DNA from: Prevotellaceae bacterium UBA7028
GTDB lineage: Bacteria > Bacteroidota > Bacteroidia > Bacteroidales > Bacteroidaceae
Assembly: GCA_002494215.1 (NCBI GenBank)
Contig: DLBF01000099.1
Coordinates: 1 to 37,602 of the forward strand
Reading direction: 5' to 3'
Length of the DNA: 37,602 bases
Part shown: one piece after another, positions 30,755 to 37,602 of the stretch
Layout: each line of letters starts with the position of its first letter
Numbering within the stretch: position 1 is the first letter of the stretch
Translations under genes and position numbers: made by a program
Notes under the pieces: model-generated
Told to the model about the DNA's origin: nothing
The model's database searches: none
What the model saw: the letters and a program-made list of their open reading frames with translations, nothing else

Positions 30755-33700
30755 TATTCTGCTTTTATGGTGGTTAGTTGATTAAGGTCTTCTGGTGTAT
30801 CACCCGTGTAGAGGGTGTAAGTGCTTCCCTTCTGCAACAAGGCAGAGGAATATAGGATGGTAAGTGTGGGGTAGGCAGGGGTCTCGATTATGGCCAGCTC
30901 GTTATTATCGGCATCAGCAATCTTAACATAGCGTTTTACCCCCTTATTCTTATATAGACGGATGTATGCCTGTGCGGATTTGTCTGCCAGGGGTTGGTCG
31001 CTCTTATAGCCAACTCCCATAACCGTTCCGCCATTGCAATAGAAATGGTTCACATCGAAGGCTGCCTCGGCTCCCTCGGGACTGTAGGTGCTGATGGTGC
31101 CACCATTGACAAAGAGGTCGCCTTTGGAATCCAGTCCGTCGTTGGTAAGGCTGGTGGCAAAGGTAAAGCCTCCGTTCACAATCACAGATGAACCCGCCTT
31201 GAGGGGATCGTCGTAGGTGGCGATATAGTGTTTGCCGTCGTTGATGGTAATCTTCTTGGCAGCTGCAAGACCCACAGCTCCGTTATGTCCAAGGGTCTTG
31301 ATGAAGAGTTCTCCACCATTGACATTGATATTATTCGCCATCACAGCACGTGCACCTAATGAGGGATTGTTCAGGAAGTCGGCATCAGTGAGCGTTCCAC
31401 TACCTGTCAGCAGGAAGTAAAGACTTCCATCCTCGATGGTTATGTCCCCAGAAGTTCCGATACATTTGCCATTGAACTCCTCATTATAGAAATTCAGTGC
31501 ATAGTTGGAATTGACGATTAAATCGCAATTGGCAGTGACGCTGGAGAGTAAGGTTCCTGCCTCGGCAGCAGCCAGCTTACAGGGATGCAGGCTGTTCAGG
31601 CAGATGCGGCCGTTCTCTGATTGTCCGCTTACCAATATCTCTATGCCTTCCAGCTCTGTTGTTATGGAAACGCTGTCGCCTTCTATAGCAACAGCTATGC
31701 CTGTGAGGTTGCCGTTGATAGTAGCTTCACCGTCATAAAAACCGACTTCTATGATACGTTGAACCACAAAGGACGTGTCCCTGTTTTCTGTAAATTCGCA
31801 TACGGGATTATAGCGGGTATCGAAATCGAAGAAAAGTTTCAGGCTGTCGGGAATGAAGGCGGGGGTGGGGTAGATGCCAGTATGGCTTGTGCGGACTTCC
31901 TTGATATCGTCTATGGGATATTCGTGCATGCCATCCTCGCGAAAAACGGTCATCAGCCCATCCTGATAGTCGATGAGGGAAATGCCGTTGGAAAGCTCCT
32001 GCCGAACAGTACCAGGCAGGGTGACGGTATTGTCCTCGTGCTTGGAGGTTACGTCATTACCTATGATATATAGGGCTGCTGGAGTAATCTCCTTGGTGTA
32101 TTCCGCCTCGTTGTAGTCGTCGTGCTTCCAAGTGGCAGAGGCCATTTCCTTATCGAAGATGGCGTAGTTGTCCTCGAGGAACGACATCATATACTCGACC
32201 TCCTCCTGAGGTGTTGCGGCAATCTTCTTGCTGTTCTTGTAGGTTGGAAGCCAACGTGCCCTCTCGCGTTCCCATGCTCCGGAGATAGCAAACTGGTTGG
32301 CATACTTCTCCATGATAGCCCTCACATTCTGGAGTGACAGCTGATGGGTAGAGAGGTATTGCCAGCGGTTGTTCATCTTAGTGGCAAAGTCATCCGGGCG
32401 GATATTCTTTGCCTTGAAACGGTGTATCAGGTTGTGGTATCCCAACTTCTCGCCCCAAGCCATCTGCTTGATGTCGCGTCCCGTCTCGTCACCTCCGGCA
32501 TAGCGGCCGATGGAGCCGTCCAAATCCCAGAGTGTAAACAGGTACTTGGCGTCCTTTTCCCAGTTGCGTACACTCAGATAGTAGTTCTTCTTCTGGTTGT
32601 CGAGCAATTGGAAAGCCTGAATGAAAAGAATGAAATCAATTACATTCTGCTCGTAAAGCTTATCCGTGTAATTAGTATTGAAGTCGGGGTTGCCTGTTTT
32701 CAGATAATCTATGATATCGCAGATGGGGTCGAAGAAGGCCTGACTGATGGTATCGTCGGGGTATTTCTGCTCCCATCCGTAGGATTTTTTGGATTCGATA
32801 TAAGGCCACAGGAAGGAATCGTTGGCAGGCTTGTCTGTGTAGCTGGAAAGGTATGTCTCGCCACATTCCCAGATGGCCTTCCACAGCAAGCCCCTCTTAA
32901 CCTCGGGTGTGGTGTCGGTAGCTTCCTTGGTCTTCTTCAGGTTCAGCTTCTTACGGTCAATCTTGTCCGTAAAGCACATCAGACCATAATAGCCGCCATT
33001 AACAAATACCTCCACGAACTCGCCCTGCGTACCATTGCACTGGTAGCGGTTGTCCTTGGCATAAGGAAGGTCGTCGACACTGTTCCAGAGGTCCATCATC
33101 ACACGGTTACGCATACGGCTGTAGTCGGTATATTCAGATGCCAGTATCCAGTCGTCGTCCTTGCGGTAGCCCAGCAAGTGAACATCCTGGCTCTCGCCAT
33201 CCTTTATCAGTTCTATGTTGAAGCTCTTCTTGGCCTTGGAGCCAGATGTGGCACCACGTGGACGAATCATTATATCAGAGTTGAAACATGCCAATCCCTC
33301 GATCTGTGACTCCTTCTGCTTGGTACGGCAGCGGGCATCTATGACGCTCAGATAGCCAGGATATTTCTTGGTGTGGTTCTCGTCGTCCTTAGATATGGAG
33401 TAATTGGCAGACATCTCTTCCAACGGGCAGTCTATAACAATGAAAGGAAGGTTACTGAATACCAATGTCCACTGTCTGCTTTCGTCGTTGGTAACGGTCA
33501 GCGTATAGGCAGCGTTGGTGGTCCAGTCTGGAATATCGAGGTTGCCGCTCTCTCCGTTTTTCAGCGTAGTATCGTTCAGCTTGATGCTTTGATATCGGTT
33601 CTCGTCCCAGCGCAAGGTTCCCTTCAGGGCACTGCCGACGTTTGGTTCTATTGTGACAAAAAGGCTGTTGGCTGCTGTGTCGGCAACAAGAGGTACCTCG

Positions 33701-33792
33701 TTGAGCCACAGTCCGCAGTCACGTTGTGCTCTCGCTCCCAGGAACGAAAACAATGCCACACATATAATGATTAGTTTCTTCATGTACATCAT
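30754..33792 (-). CDS. CotH-family kinase fused to a Cthe_2159-type beta-helix domain
   Basis: The 1012-residue exported protein has a signal peptide ending LGARAQRD. A short beta-domain is followed by the CotH region (about residues 170-560): IRPRGATSGSKAKKSFNIE (residues 176-194), WILASEYTDYSRMRNRVMMD, DNQKKNYYLS (398-407) and LWDLDGSIGR (421-430), the last two matching the catalytic and metal-binding segments of CotH kinases. From about residue 690 to the end the repeats (DITIEDGSLYF, NINVNGGELFIKT, KITINDGKHYI, VIVNGGF) form a right-handed beta-helix of the Cthe_2159 carbohydrate-binding type. CotH of Bacillus phosphorylates coat proteins outside the cytoplasm. The start at 33792 has an AAAGAG upstream; later Met codons are alternatives. 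Confidence 0.85.
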   Translation of the reverse strand: MMYMKKLIIICVALFSFLGARAQRDCGLWLNEVPLVADTAANSLFVTIEPNVGSALKGTLRWDENRYQSIKLNDTTLKNGESGNLDIPDWTTNAAYTLTVTNDESRQWTLVFSNLPFIVIDCPLEEMSANYSISKDDENHTKKYPGYLSVIDARCRTKQKESQIEGLACFNSDIMIRPRGATSGSKAKKSFNIELIKDGESQDVHLLGYRKDDDWILASEYTDYSRMRNRVMMDLWNSVDDLPYAKDNRYQCNGTQGEFVEVFVNGGYYGLMCFTDKIDRKKLNLKKTKEATDTTPEVKRGLLWKAIWECGETYLSSYTDKPANDSFLWPYIESKKSYGWEQKYPDDTISQAFFDPICDIIDYLKTGNPDFNTNYTDKLYEQNVIDFILFIQAFQLLDNQKKNYYLSVRNWEKDAKYLFTLWDLDGSIGRYAGGDETGRDIKQMAWGEKLGYHNLIHRFKAKNIRPDDFATKMNNRWQYLSTHQLSLQNVRAIMEKYANQFAISGAWERERARWLPTYKNSKKIAATPQEEVEYMMSFLEDNYAIFDKEMASATWKHDDYNEAEYTKEITPAALYIIGNDVTSKHEDNTVTLPGTVRQELSNGISLIDYQDGLMTVFREDGMHEYPIDDIKEVRTSHTGIYPTPAFIPDSLKLFFDFDTRYNPVCEFTENRDTSFVVQRIIEVGFYDGEATINGNLTGIAVAIEGDSVSITTELEGIEILVSGQSENGRICLNSLHPCKLAAAEAGTLLSSVTANCDLIVNSNYALNFYNEEFNGKCIGTSGDITIEDGSLYFLLTGSGTLTDADFLNNPSLGARAVMANNINVNGGELFIKTLGHNGAVGLAAAKKITINDGKHYIATYDDPLKAGSSVIVNGGFTFATSLTNDGLDSKGDLFVNGGTISTYSPEGAEAAFDVNHFYCNGGTVMGVGYKSDQPLADKSAQAYIRLYKNKGVKRYVKIADADNNELAIIETPAYPTLTILYSSALLQKGSTYTLYTGDTPEDLNQLTTIKAE

Positions 33793-33797
33793 GCTCT

Positions 33798-35744
33798 TTA
33801 TTTAAAGCTTCCCAGTTGGAGGGATTTTTTCTCTAATGTAAAATCGTATTCCGTTGCAGGAGTGTCAGTGAGCGACTTCTCGAAACTGAGAATCTTATAT
33901 CTGTTTCCCACTTGCAGGCTGCTGTTAGAGAACAGAGCGCAGACACATTTGTAGGTGTCGGGGGTGGGGATAACCTTGATGATATTATCGTCGGCATCTG
34001 CAAGAGCCAGATAGCTGATGCTCTTACCCTTCACGTAGCACAATACGCTGGCCTGATCGCTGGATTCGTAAGGTTGGCAGTTGCGGGCACCAAGACTAAG
34101 AATCTCGCCACTCATCACCTTAAAGGTCTTGCCGTCGGTATCCAGACCCATCTGGTCGATATCTCCACCGATGGTATAAAGCAAACCGTCGTACATATAG
34201 AGGAAGCTTACATCGAAGCCGTCATTCTCGGTGCTGCAAATCATCACATCACCGCCTTTGATGTGGCAACCCTCGGCATTCATACCATCGTCGACGCTGT
34301 AGCTGCGTATCTTGCCTCCATTGATGTAAATCTCCTTCTTGGATTCGATTCCTTCGGCAGCTGCGCCTCCAGAGCACCTCACATATACATTGCCCGAGTT
34401 GAAGGTCATCTTGCCAGCTGACTTTAAACCCTTGGGTGAAGCGGCAGCCTCGACCTTCTGTCCGTGTGAATCCTCGGTCTTCACCTCAGGAATACGTGTG
34501 CCGCTGGTGCGAATGTATATGTCGGCATCTGCAACCGTCAGGGTACCGAGGTAGTTGGTCTTTGTTTCACTGACAATCTCGGAGTGACCGGCACTGATGC
34601 CCTTGCCACCTGTTCCTGTGGAGAGACAGTATATCTCGCCACCCGAGATGTTCATATCCCATTCACTTTTCAGGCCACAGCAAGAGCTGTAGTCCTCTTC
34701 TGTCTCGTCATATACGGCATCGCCCGTGGTGATAGCCTTTATCACACCACCTTTCACCCATAGCAGGGAGTCGGAACTGATGCCCTTGCTGGCGTCACCC
34801 TCGGAATAGGTTCTGAGAACGCCTCCGCCAATGATAACATTGTCCTTGCCGTATATGGCCTTGCCCTTCTGGGCATAAGCGTTGACATGAACGAATCCAC
34901 CCAGCAGATGTACGTAGTCGTCCGAGGCAATGCCTCCCTTCTTGTGGGCATTCACATATAGTTGTCCTTCGCCCGAGATGCAGATCTTTCCTTCGGCAAA
35001 GACGCAGCCACGTTGGTCTTCGCCTTTCACCTTCTTGTATGTAGTGGCATCGGTGAGGGTATTAACAGTATTGGCTGGAAGGTCGATAAACAAGCGCTTC
35101 TTGGACTGGCTGTTGATGACTGGTCCCTGAGTATTGGTCAGGTTAATGCCATTCAGTGTCAGGCAAGCCTTACGCTCGCTATAAAGCTTGAAGCAAGCAT
35201 CGCTGCTGTTACCCGATAAGATGTATCTTATTCCGACGGCATTTGTCTGGATGGTAAGATGTGCACCGTCCTTGGTAACAACAAGGGAGTCTGTGTCGCC
35301 TGTAACCTCTACTTCATTACCATCGTAGGCTATGTTTACGGTCTTGCTCCAAGTGCTATGAGCTAGGAAATCATCGTACTGCACACTCTTGGGGTCTGTA
35401 ACCTCGGGCTCTGCCGTAATGCGCTGTTTGTCAGCCTCTTCGAAGTCTATGTCGTAATCGAAATCTGCATGATATTTCTCGGGCAGAACCTTCGTTAGCC
35501 ATTTGTCGTGCTCGCGGAATCCCATTGTGCCGACAGCAGAAGCATCGAAGGTGTAGCTTCGGGCATAGTTGTCCCAAACCATCATACTGTCTGTTCCGAA
35601 TGCCATTTTCTCTATTCCTTTGAAAATGCTCATCCGATTGTAGCCGTTTACATTCTGGTTGATATAGACATTATGCTGCGCCCAGTTGCTGCTAGCTACG
35701 AGGAACAGACACAATGCCAACAGGACTTTATATTTGCTTTGCAT
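33798..35744 (-). CDS. Cthe_2159-type beta-helix carbohydrate-binding protein
   Basis: The 648-residue exported protein has a signal ending ASSNWAQHN. From about residue 120 onward it is built of beta-helix rungs with G-G-rich turns (GKICISGEGQLYVNAH, NVIIGGGVLRTYSE, DMNISGGEIYCLST, KMTFNSGNVYVRCSGG, EIYINGGKIRSYS), the pattern of the calcium-containing Cthe_2159 family, related in fold to pectate lyases. The N-terminal 100 residues resemble the secretion-linked region of Bacteroidetes proteins. It probably binds acidic polysaccharide on the cell surface. It shares the fold of the C-terminal part of the CotH fusion, from which it is separated by 5 bp, so the pair likely works together. Confidence 0.82.
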   Translation of the reverse strand: MQSKYKVLLALCLFLVASSNWAQHNVYINQNVNGYNRMSIFKGIEKMAFGTDSMMVWDNYARSYTFDASAVGTMGFREHDKWLTKVLPEKYHADFDYDIDFEEADKQRITAEPEVTDPKSVQYDDFLAHSTWSKTVNIAYDGNEVEVTGDTDSLVVTKDGAHLTIQTNAVGIRYILSGNSSDACFKLYSERKACLTLNGINLTNTQGPVINSQSKKRLFIDLPANTVNTLTDATTYKKVKGEDQRGCVFAEGKICISGEGQLYVNAHKKGGIASDDYVHLLGGFVHVNAYAQKGKAIYGKDNVIIGGGVLRTYSEGDASKGISSDSLLWVKGGVIKAITTGDAVYDETEEDYSSCCGLKSEWDMNISGGEIYCLSTGTGGKGISAGHSEIVSETKTNYLGTLTVADADIYIRTSGTRIPEVKTEDSHGQKVEAAASPKGLKSAGKMTFNSGNVYVRCSGGAAAEGIESKKEIYINGGKIRSYSVDDGMNAEGCHIKGGDVMICSTENDGFDVSFLYMYDGLLYTIGGDIDQMGLDTDGKTFKVMSGEILSLGARNCQPYESSDQASVLCYVKGKSISYLALADADDNIIKVIPTPDTYKCVCALFSNSSLQVGNRYKILSFEKSLTDTPATEYDFTLEKKSLQLGSFK

Positions 35745-35746
35745 CT

Positions 35747-36208
35747 TTATTTCACAACAAATTTCACGCAGTTGTTACCAGATTTCAACAGGTAGGTTCC
35801 TTTGGCGAGTCCCTTCAGGCTGACTGTTGTTCTGCCAGCGTTGGTCTTCTGTGTAGGGGTTACCAGTCGTCCTTCGATATCATAGACAGCGACCTTGTTT
35901 CCCGCAACGGTTACCTTACCTTCCTCTATCCTCATCTTAGCACACTCTTTTGTCTTCTCGATAGCGTCTTCCTCGTCTGGATCCAGGGCGTCAGAGAAAT
36001 GCCATGACTCAACGTCAGAGAAGTTCCATTCCCCGACTGTCCCTTGCAGGGAAGTCAGTGTTATGGTCTTGTCGCCAAACTGCATCTGTGGTTCCTTGGC
36101 CAGACTGCACACAATCTCGGTGCCATCCGAAAGATGAATACTAATAGAGGAACTGGCCCAACTTGGCAATACTCCCAGCATTGCCAAAGCAAACAGAATT
36201 TTTTTCAT
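35747..36208 (-). CDS. Small exported protein with a type A secretion-tail domain
   Basis: The 153-residue protein has a signal peptide (LPSWASSSI). About residues 103-153 form a T9SS type A-like sorting tail: VAVYDIEGRLV, TTVSLKGLAKGTYLL and NCVKFVVK. The part between, about 80 residues, is acidic and holds no recognised domain (LSDGTEIVCSLAKEPQMQFG). It is too short to carry an enzyme and may be an anchor or partner for the beta-helix protein, whose start lies 2 bp after its stop. It is the first gene of the operon. Confidence 0.7.
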   Translation of the reverse strand: MKKILFALAMLGVLPSWASSSISIHLSDGTEIVCSLAKEPQMQFGDKTITLTSLQGTVGEWNFSDVESWHFSDALDPDEEDAIEKTKECAKMRIEEGKVTVAGNKVAVYDIEGRLVTPTQKTNAGRTTVSLKGLAKGTYLLKSGNNCVKFVVK

Positions 36209-36261
36209 AGAATAATACTAATACCTCACCTATTATATATAATGTGTTTCTAATTCGGGTG

Positions 36262-36269
36262 CAAAAGTA
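36262..36269 (-). promoter_or_regulatory. Bacteroidetes -7 box TACTTTTG
   Basis: The minus strand reads TACTTTTG followed by C, 53 bp before the first gene of the CotH operon. It fits TAnnTTTG; the -33 region does not show TTTG. Confidence 0.5.
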
Positions 36270-36302
36270 GTAATTTTATTCTAAATGAATATCTTTTCTG
36301 AC

Positions 36303-36773
36303 TTACAATATTATTTCCATTGTTGTTTTCTGTACCTTCATCCCCATATTCTTATAGAAACTGAGTGCAGGGCCGTTCCCCTCCCATACGTTCAGGGTAA
36401 TGTTGTGGCAACCGATAGACTGGGCGTAATCGCGGACATATTCGTATAGCGCTTTGCCTACATGCTGGCCACGAGCCTTTTCATCGACACAGATATCATC
36501 GATATACAACGTCTTGTTGTCCTGCAGCAGCAGATTGTCCTTGACTTCGGACAACTGACAGAAAGCATAGCCCTTAACCTCTCCGTCGTCATAGACAAAG
36601 ATGGGTTTGCTGTCATCATCTAGTATGGACAGCAGTTCCTGCTCGTTGTATTTGGTAGTGTAGGGCTTGAACAGGTCAGGTCGTATCACATGGTGAACCA
36701 TATTAACCTGATGCAACAGTTCAATGATGCGCTTAATGTCCCTGGGGCAAGCTTTTCTTAATTCATAATTCAT
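36303..36773 (-). CDS. GNAT-family N-acetyltransferase
   Basis: The 156-residue cytoplasmic protein matches GNAT: MNYELRKACPRDIKRIIELL at the start, DDICVDEKARGQHVGKALYEYV with the acetyl-CoA loop RGQHVG, and NVWEGNGPALSFYKNMGMKV at the end. The acceptor substrate is unknown. The start codon and first residues (MNYEL) are made from the last units of the 7-bp array that fills the upstream gap. Each array unit carries an ATG on this strand, but only the one at 36773 opens the long frame; upstream ones stop after five codons. Confidence 0.85.
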   Translation of the reverse strand: MNYELRKACPRDIKRIIELLHQVNMVHHVIRPDLFKPYTTKYNEQELLSILDDDSKPIFVYDDGEVKGYAFCQLSEVKDNLLLQDNKTLYIDDICVDEKARGQHVGKALYEYVRDYAQSIGCHNITLNVWEGNGPALSFYKNMGMKVQKTTMEIIL

Positions 36774-36886
36774 AATTCATAATTCACGATTCATAATTCA
36801 TAATTCATAATTCATAATTCACGATTCATAATTCATAATTCATAATTCATAATTCACGATTCATAATTTATAACCCACGATTCATA
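36761..36886 (-). repeat. 7-bp repeat array (attcata), 18 units, containing the GNAT start
   Basis: There are 18 units in unbroken phase from 36761. Most read attcata; the variant attcacg (acccacg near the far end) recurs at units 4, 9 and 14, giving a 35-bp higher-order period. On the minus strand each attcata unit reads TATGAAT, so ATG recurs every 7 bp. Confidence 0.92.
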
Positions 36887-36929
36887 ATTAAATCGGTTTA
36901 CTGTCTGCTGTTTTAATTTCTGATTCCCT

Positions 36930-37602
36930 TTAGCGGATCGCTTTCACGGGGAAGGTGAAATATGTGTCGGGGAAGGGTTCATCCTTCAGTGTGAAGTGCC
37001 ACCACTCGCTATCGAGAGCTTTGAATCCGTGACGGAGCATAGCCTGACGCAGTATCATTCTGTTCTGAAACTGTTCGGCTGTTATGCTGCGTCCCTGCGG
37101 ACTCTTGCTGTTATCGCCCGTATATTCGCCTGTCTCGGGATTTCCACAAAAGTCGGGATGACTCTCAGGTCCAAACCAGTCGAAGGTTCCACCCATATCC
37201 ACTTCTTTCTCGGTGTTCATGTCAAAGAGTGTGAGGTCAACGGTACTTCCGCGTGTGTGGCCACTCTTCTCGTAGATATATTCCTGCTCAAAGAGGACAC
37301 TCTTGTCGAGGTCGGGGTAGAAGTAGGTCTTCATCAGGGTGTCTGCCACGTTTTCTGCCCAACGGACAAAGTTGTCCACGCCCTTCTGAGGGCGATAGGC
37401 ATCATAGATTTTCAGGCGATAACCCTGCTCGCGTACGTCGTCGCTGACGGCCCGCAGACTGTCGGCAGCAGCCCGTGTCAGCAGTGCCGTCGGCTCCTCG
37501 TAGCCGTCGATGCGCTTGCCTACGAAGTTGTAGGTGCCGAAGTAGCGGATTTCCAGTATGGCGTCGGGTACGGCAGTGGTCAGGGTTACAAACTGGCTGC
37601 TG
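36930..37602 (-). CDS. D-Ala-D-Ala dipeptidase (VanX/DdpX, M15D), N-terminus cut by window edge
   Basis: The minus-strand frame runs open from the window edge (first full codon at 37601) to the stop at 36930, so about 223 residues are present; the GTG at 37379 is internal. The upstream part reads DAILEIRYFGTYNFVGKRI and RLKIYDAYRPQKGVDNF, both typical VanX segments. The zinc-ligand motif is SGHTRGSTVDLTLFD and the catalytic pair is in SEWWHFTL. The enzyme splits D-Ala-D-Ala dipeptide; in Bacteroidetes it is usually a periplasmic peptidoglycan-recycling or remodelling enzyme. Signal peptide and start lie outside the window. Confidence 0.9.
   Translation of the reverse strand, partial: SSQFVTLTTAVPDAILEIRYFGTYNFVGKRIDGYEEPTALLTRAAADSLRAVSDDVREQGYRLKIYDAYRPQKGVDNFVRWAENVADTLMKTYFYPDLDKSVLFEQEYIYEKSGHTRGSTVDLTLFDMNTEKEVDMGGTFDWFGPESHPDFCGNPETGEYTGDNSKSPQGRSITAEQFQNRMILRQAMLRHGFKALDSEWWHFTLKDEPFPDTYFTFPVKAIR

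Noticed and set aside
32344..33309. 321-residue plus-strand frame inside the CotH gene
   Set aside because: Antisense to CotH catalytic motifs; no independent evidence.
36761..36886. Possible CRISPR array
   Set aside because: Units are 7 bp without spacers; no cas genes nearby.
37379..37381. GTG as start of the VanX-type gene
   Set aside because: The conserved IYDAYRP segment is encoded upstream in the same frame, so the gene continues past the window edge.

Overview
The window reads as a chromosomal segment of a Bacteroidales bacterium, most likely Prevotella-like. The evidence is SusC/SusD-type receptors, lipoproteins with Bacteroidetes-style lipoboxes, short C-terminal secretion-tail motifs, Bacteroidetes promoter boxes (TTTG-N19-TAnnTTTG) rather than E. 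coli-type ones, few strong Shine-Dalgarno sites, and DUF4270, DUF4248 and Lnb-like (DUF4105) proteins. No rRNA, tRNA or CRISPR array was seen.

Layout. 1-7460: a glycogen and pantothenate block. It holds the 3' end of a glycogen debranching enzyme, a glycogen-synthase-like glycosyltransferase, a GH57 alpha-amylase-like protein with a histone-H1-like tail, a divergent pair (stand-alone GT5 N-domain and DUF4270 lipoprotein), panC-panD and a small secreted Lys-rich protein. 7541-10430 (minus): methylmalonyl-CoA epimerase and a TonB-dependent receptor without a SusD partner. 10527-12242 (plus): an overlapping trio of nitroreductase, DUF2520 dehydrogenase-like protein and KdsC-like phosphatase. 12279-14114 (minus): a DUF1294 fusion protein, a ferritin-like diiron protein and an MBL-fold hydrolase. 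14115-16690: a gene-poor, repeat-rich stretch with two copies of a promoter cassette, long inverted repeats, a truncated surface-protein remnant, an HTH remnant and an orphan DUF4248 gene. 16692-17921: a REP-associated (Y1/HUH) transposase. 18119-19306: an Lnb-like lipoprotein N-acyltransferase whose 3' end runs into intergenic repeats.

19492-28597: one six-gene plus-strand locus of SusC, SusD, a metallopeptidase-like lipoprotein lacking HExxH, a FISUMP-domain lipoprotein, a secreted InlB-repeat protein and a DUF4369/TlpA-like thioredoxin. It has no glycoside hydrolase, so the ligand may be a peptide, a glycoprotein or something else. 28690-36208 (minus): a SIMPL-domain protein, then a tight four-gene operon of a mini secretion-tail protein, a Cthe_2159-type beta-helix protein, a CotH-kinase/Cthe_2159 fusion and a PagL-like outer-membrane deacylase. 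36303 to the end: a GNAT acetyltransferase whose start codon lies inside a 7-bp repeat array, and a VanX-type D-Ala-D-Ala dipeptidase cut by the window edge.

The points most worth a second look are: (a) a glycogen locus in which the GH57 and GT5 paralogues appear to have lost catalytic residues, one of them carrying an H1-like tail; (b) a family of intergenic arrays that keep a 7-bp period although their sequences differ, two of which enter coding sequence; (c) a duplicated promoter cassette with a conserved spacer, related to a structured repeat elsewhere in the window; (d) the CotH/beta-helix/PagL-like operon as a candidate surface-modification system.
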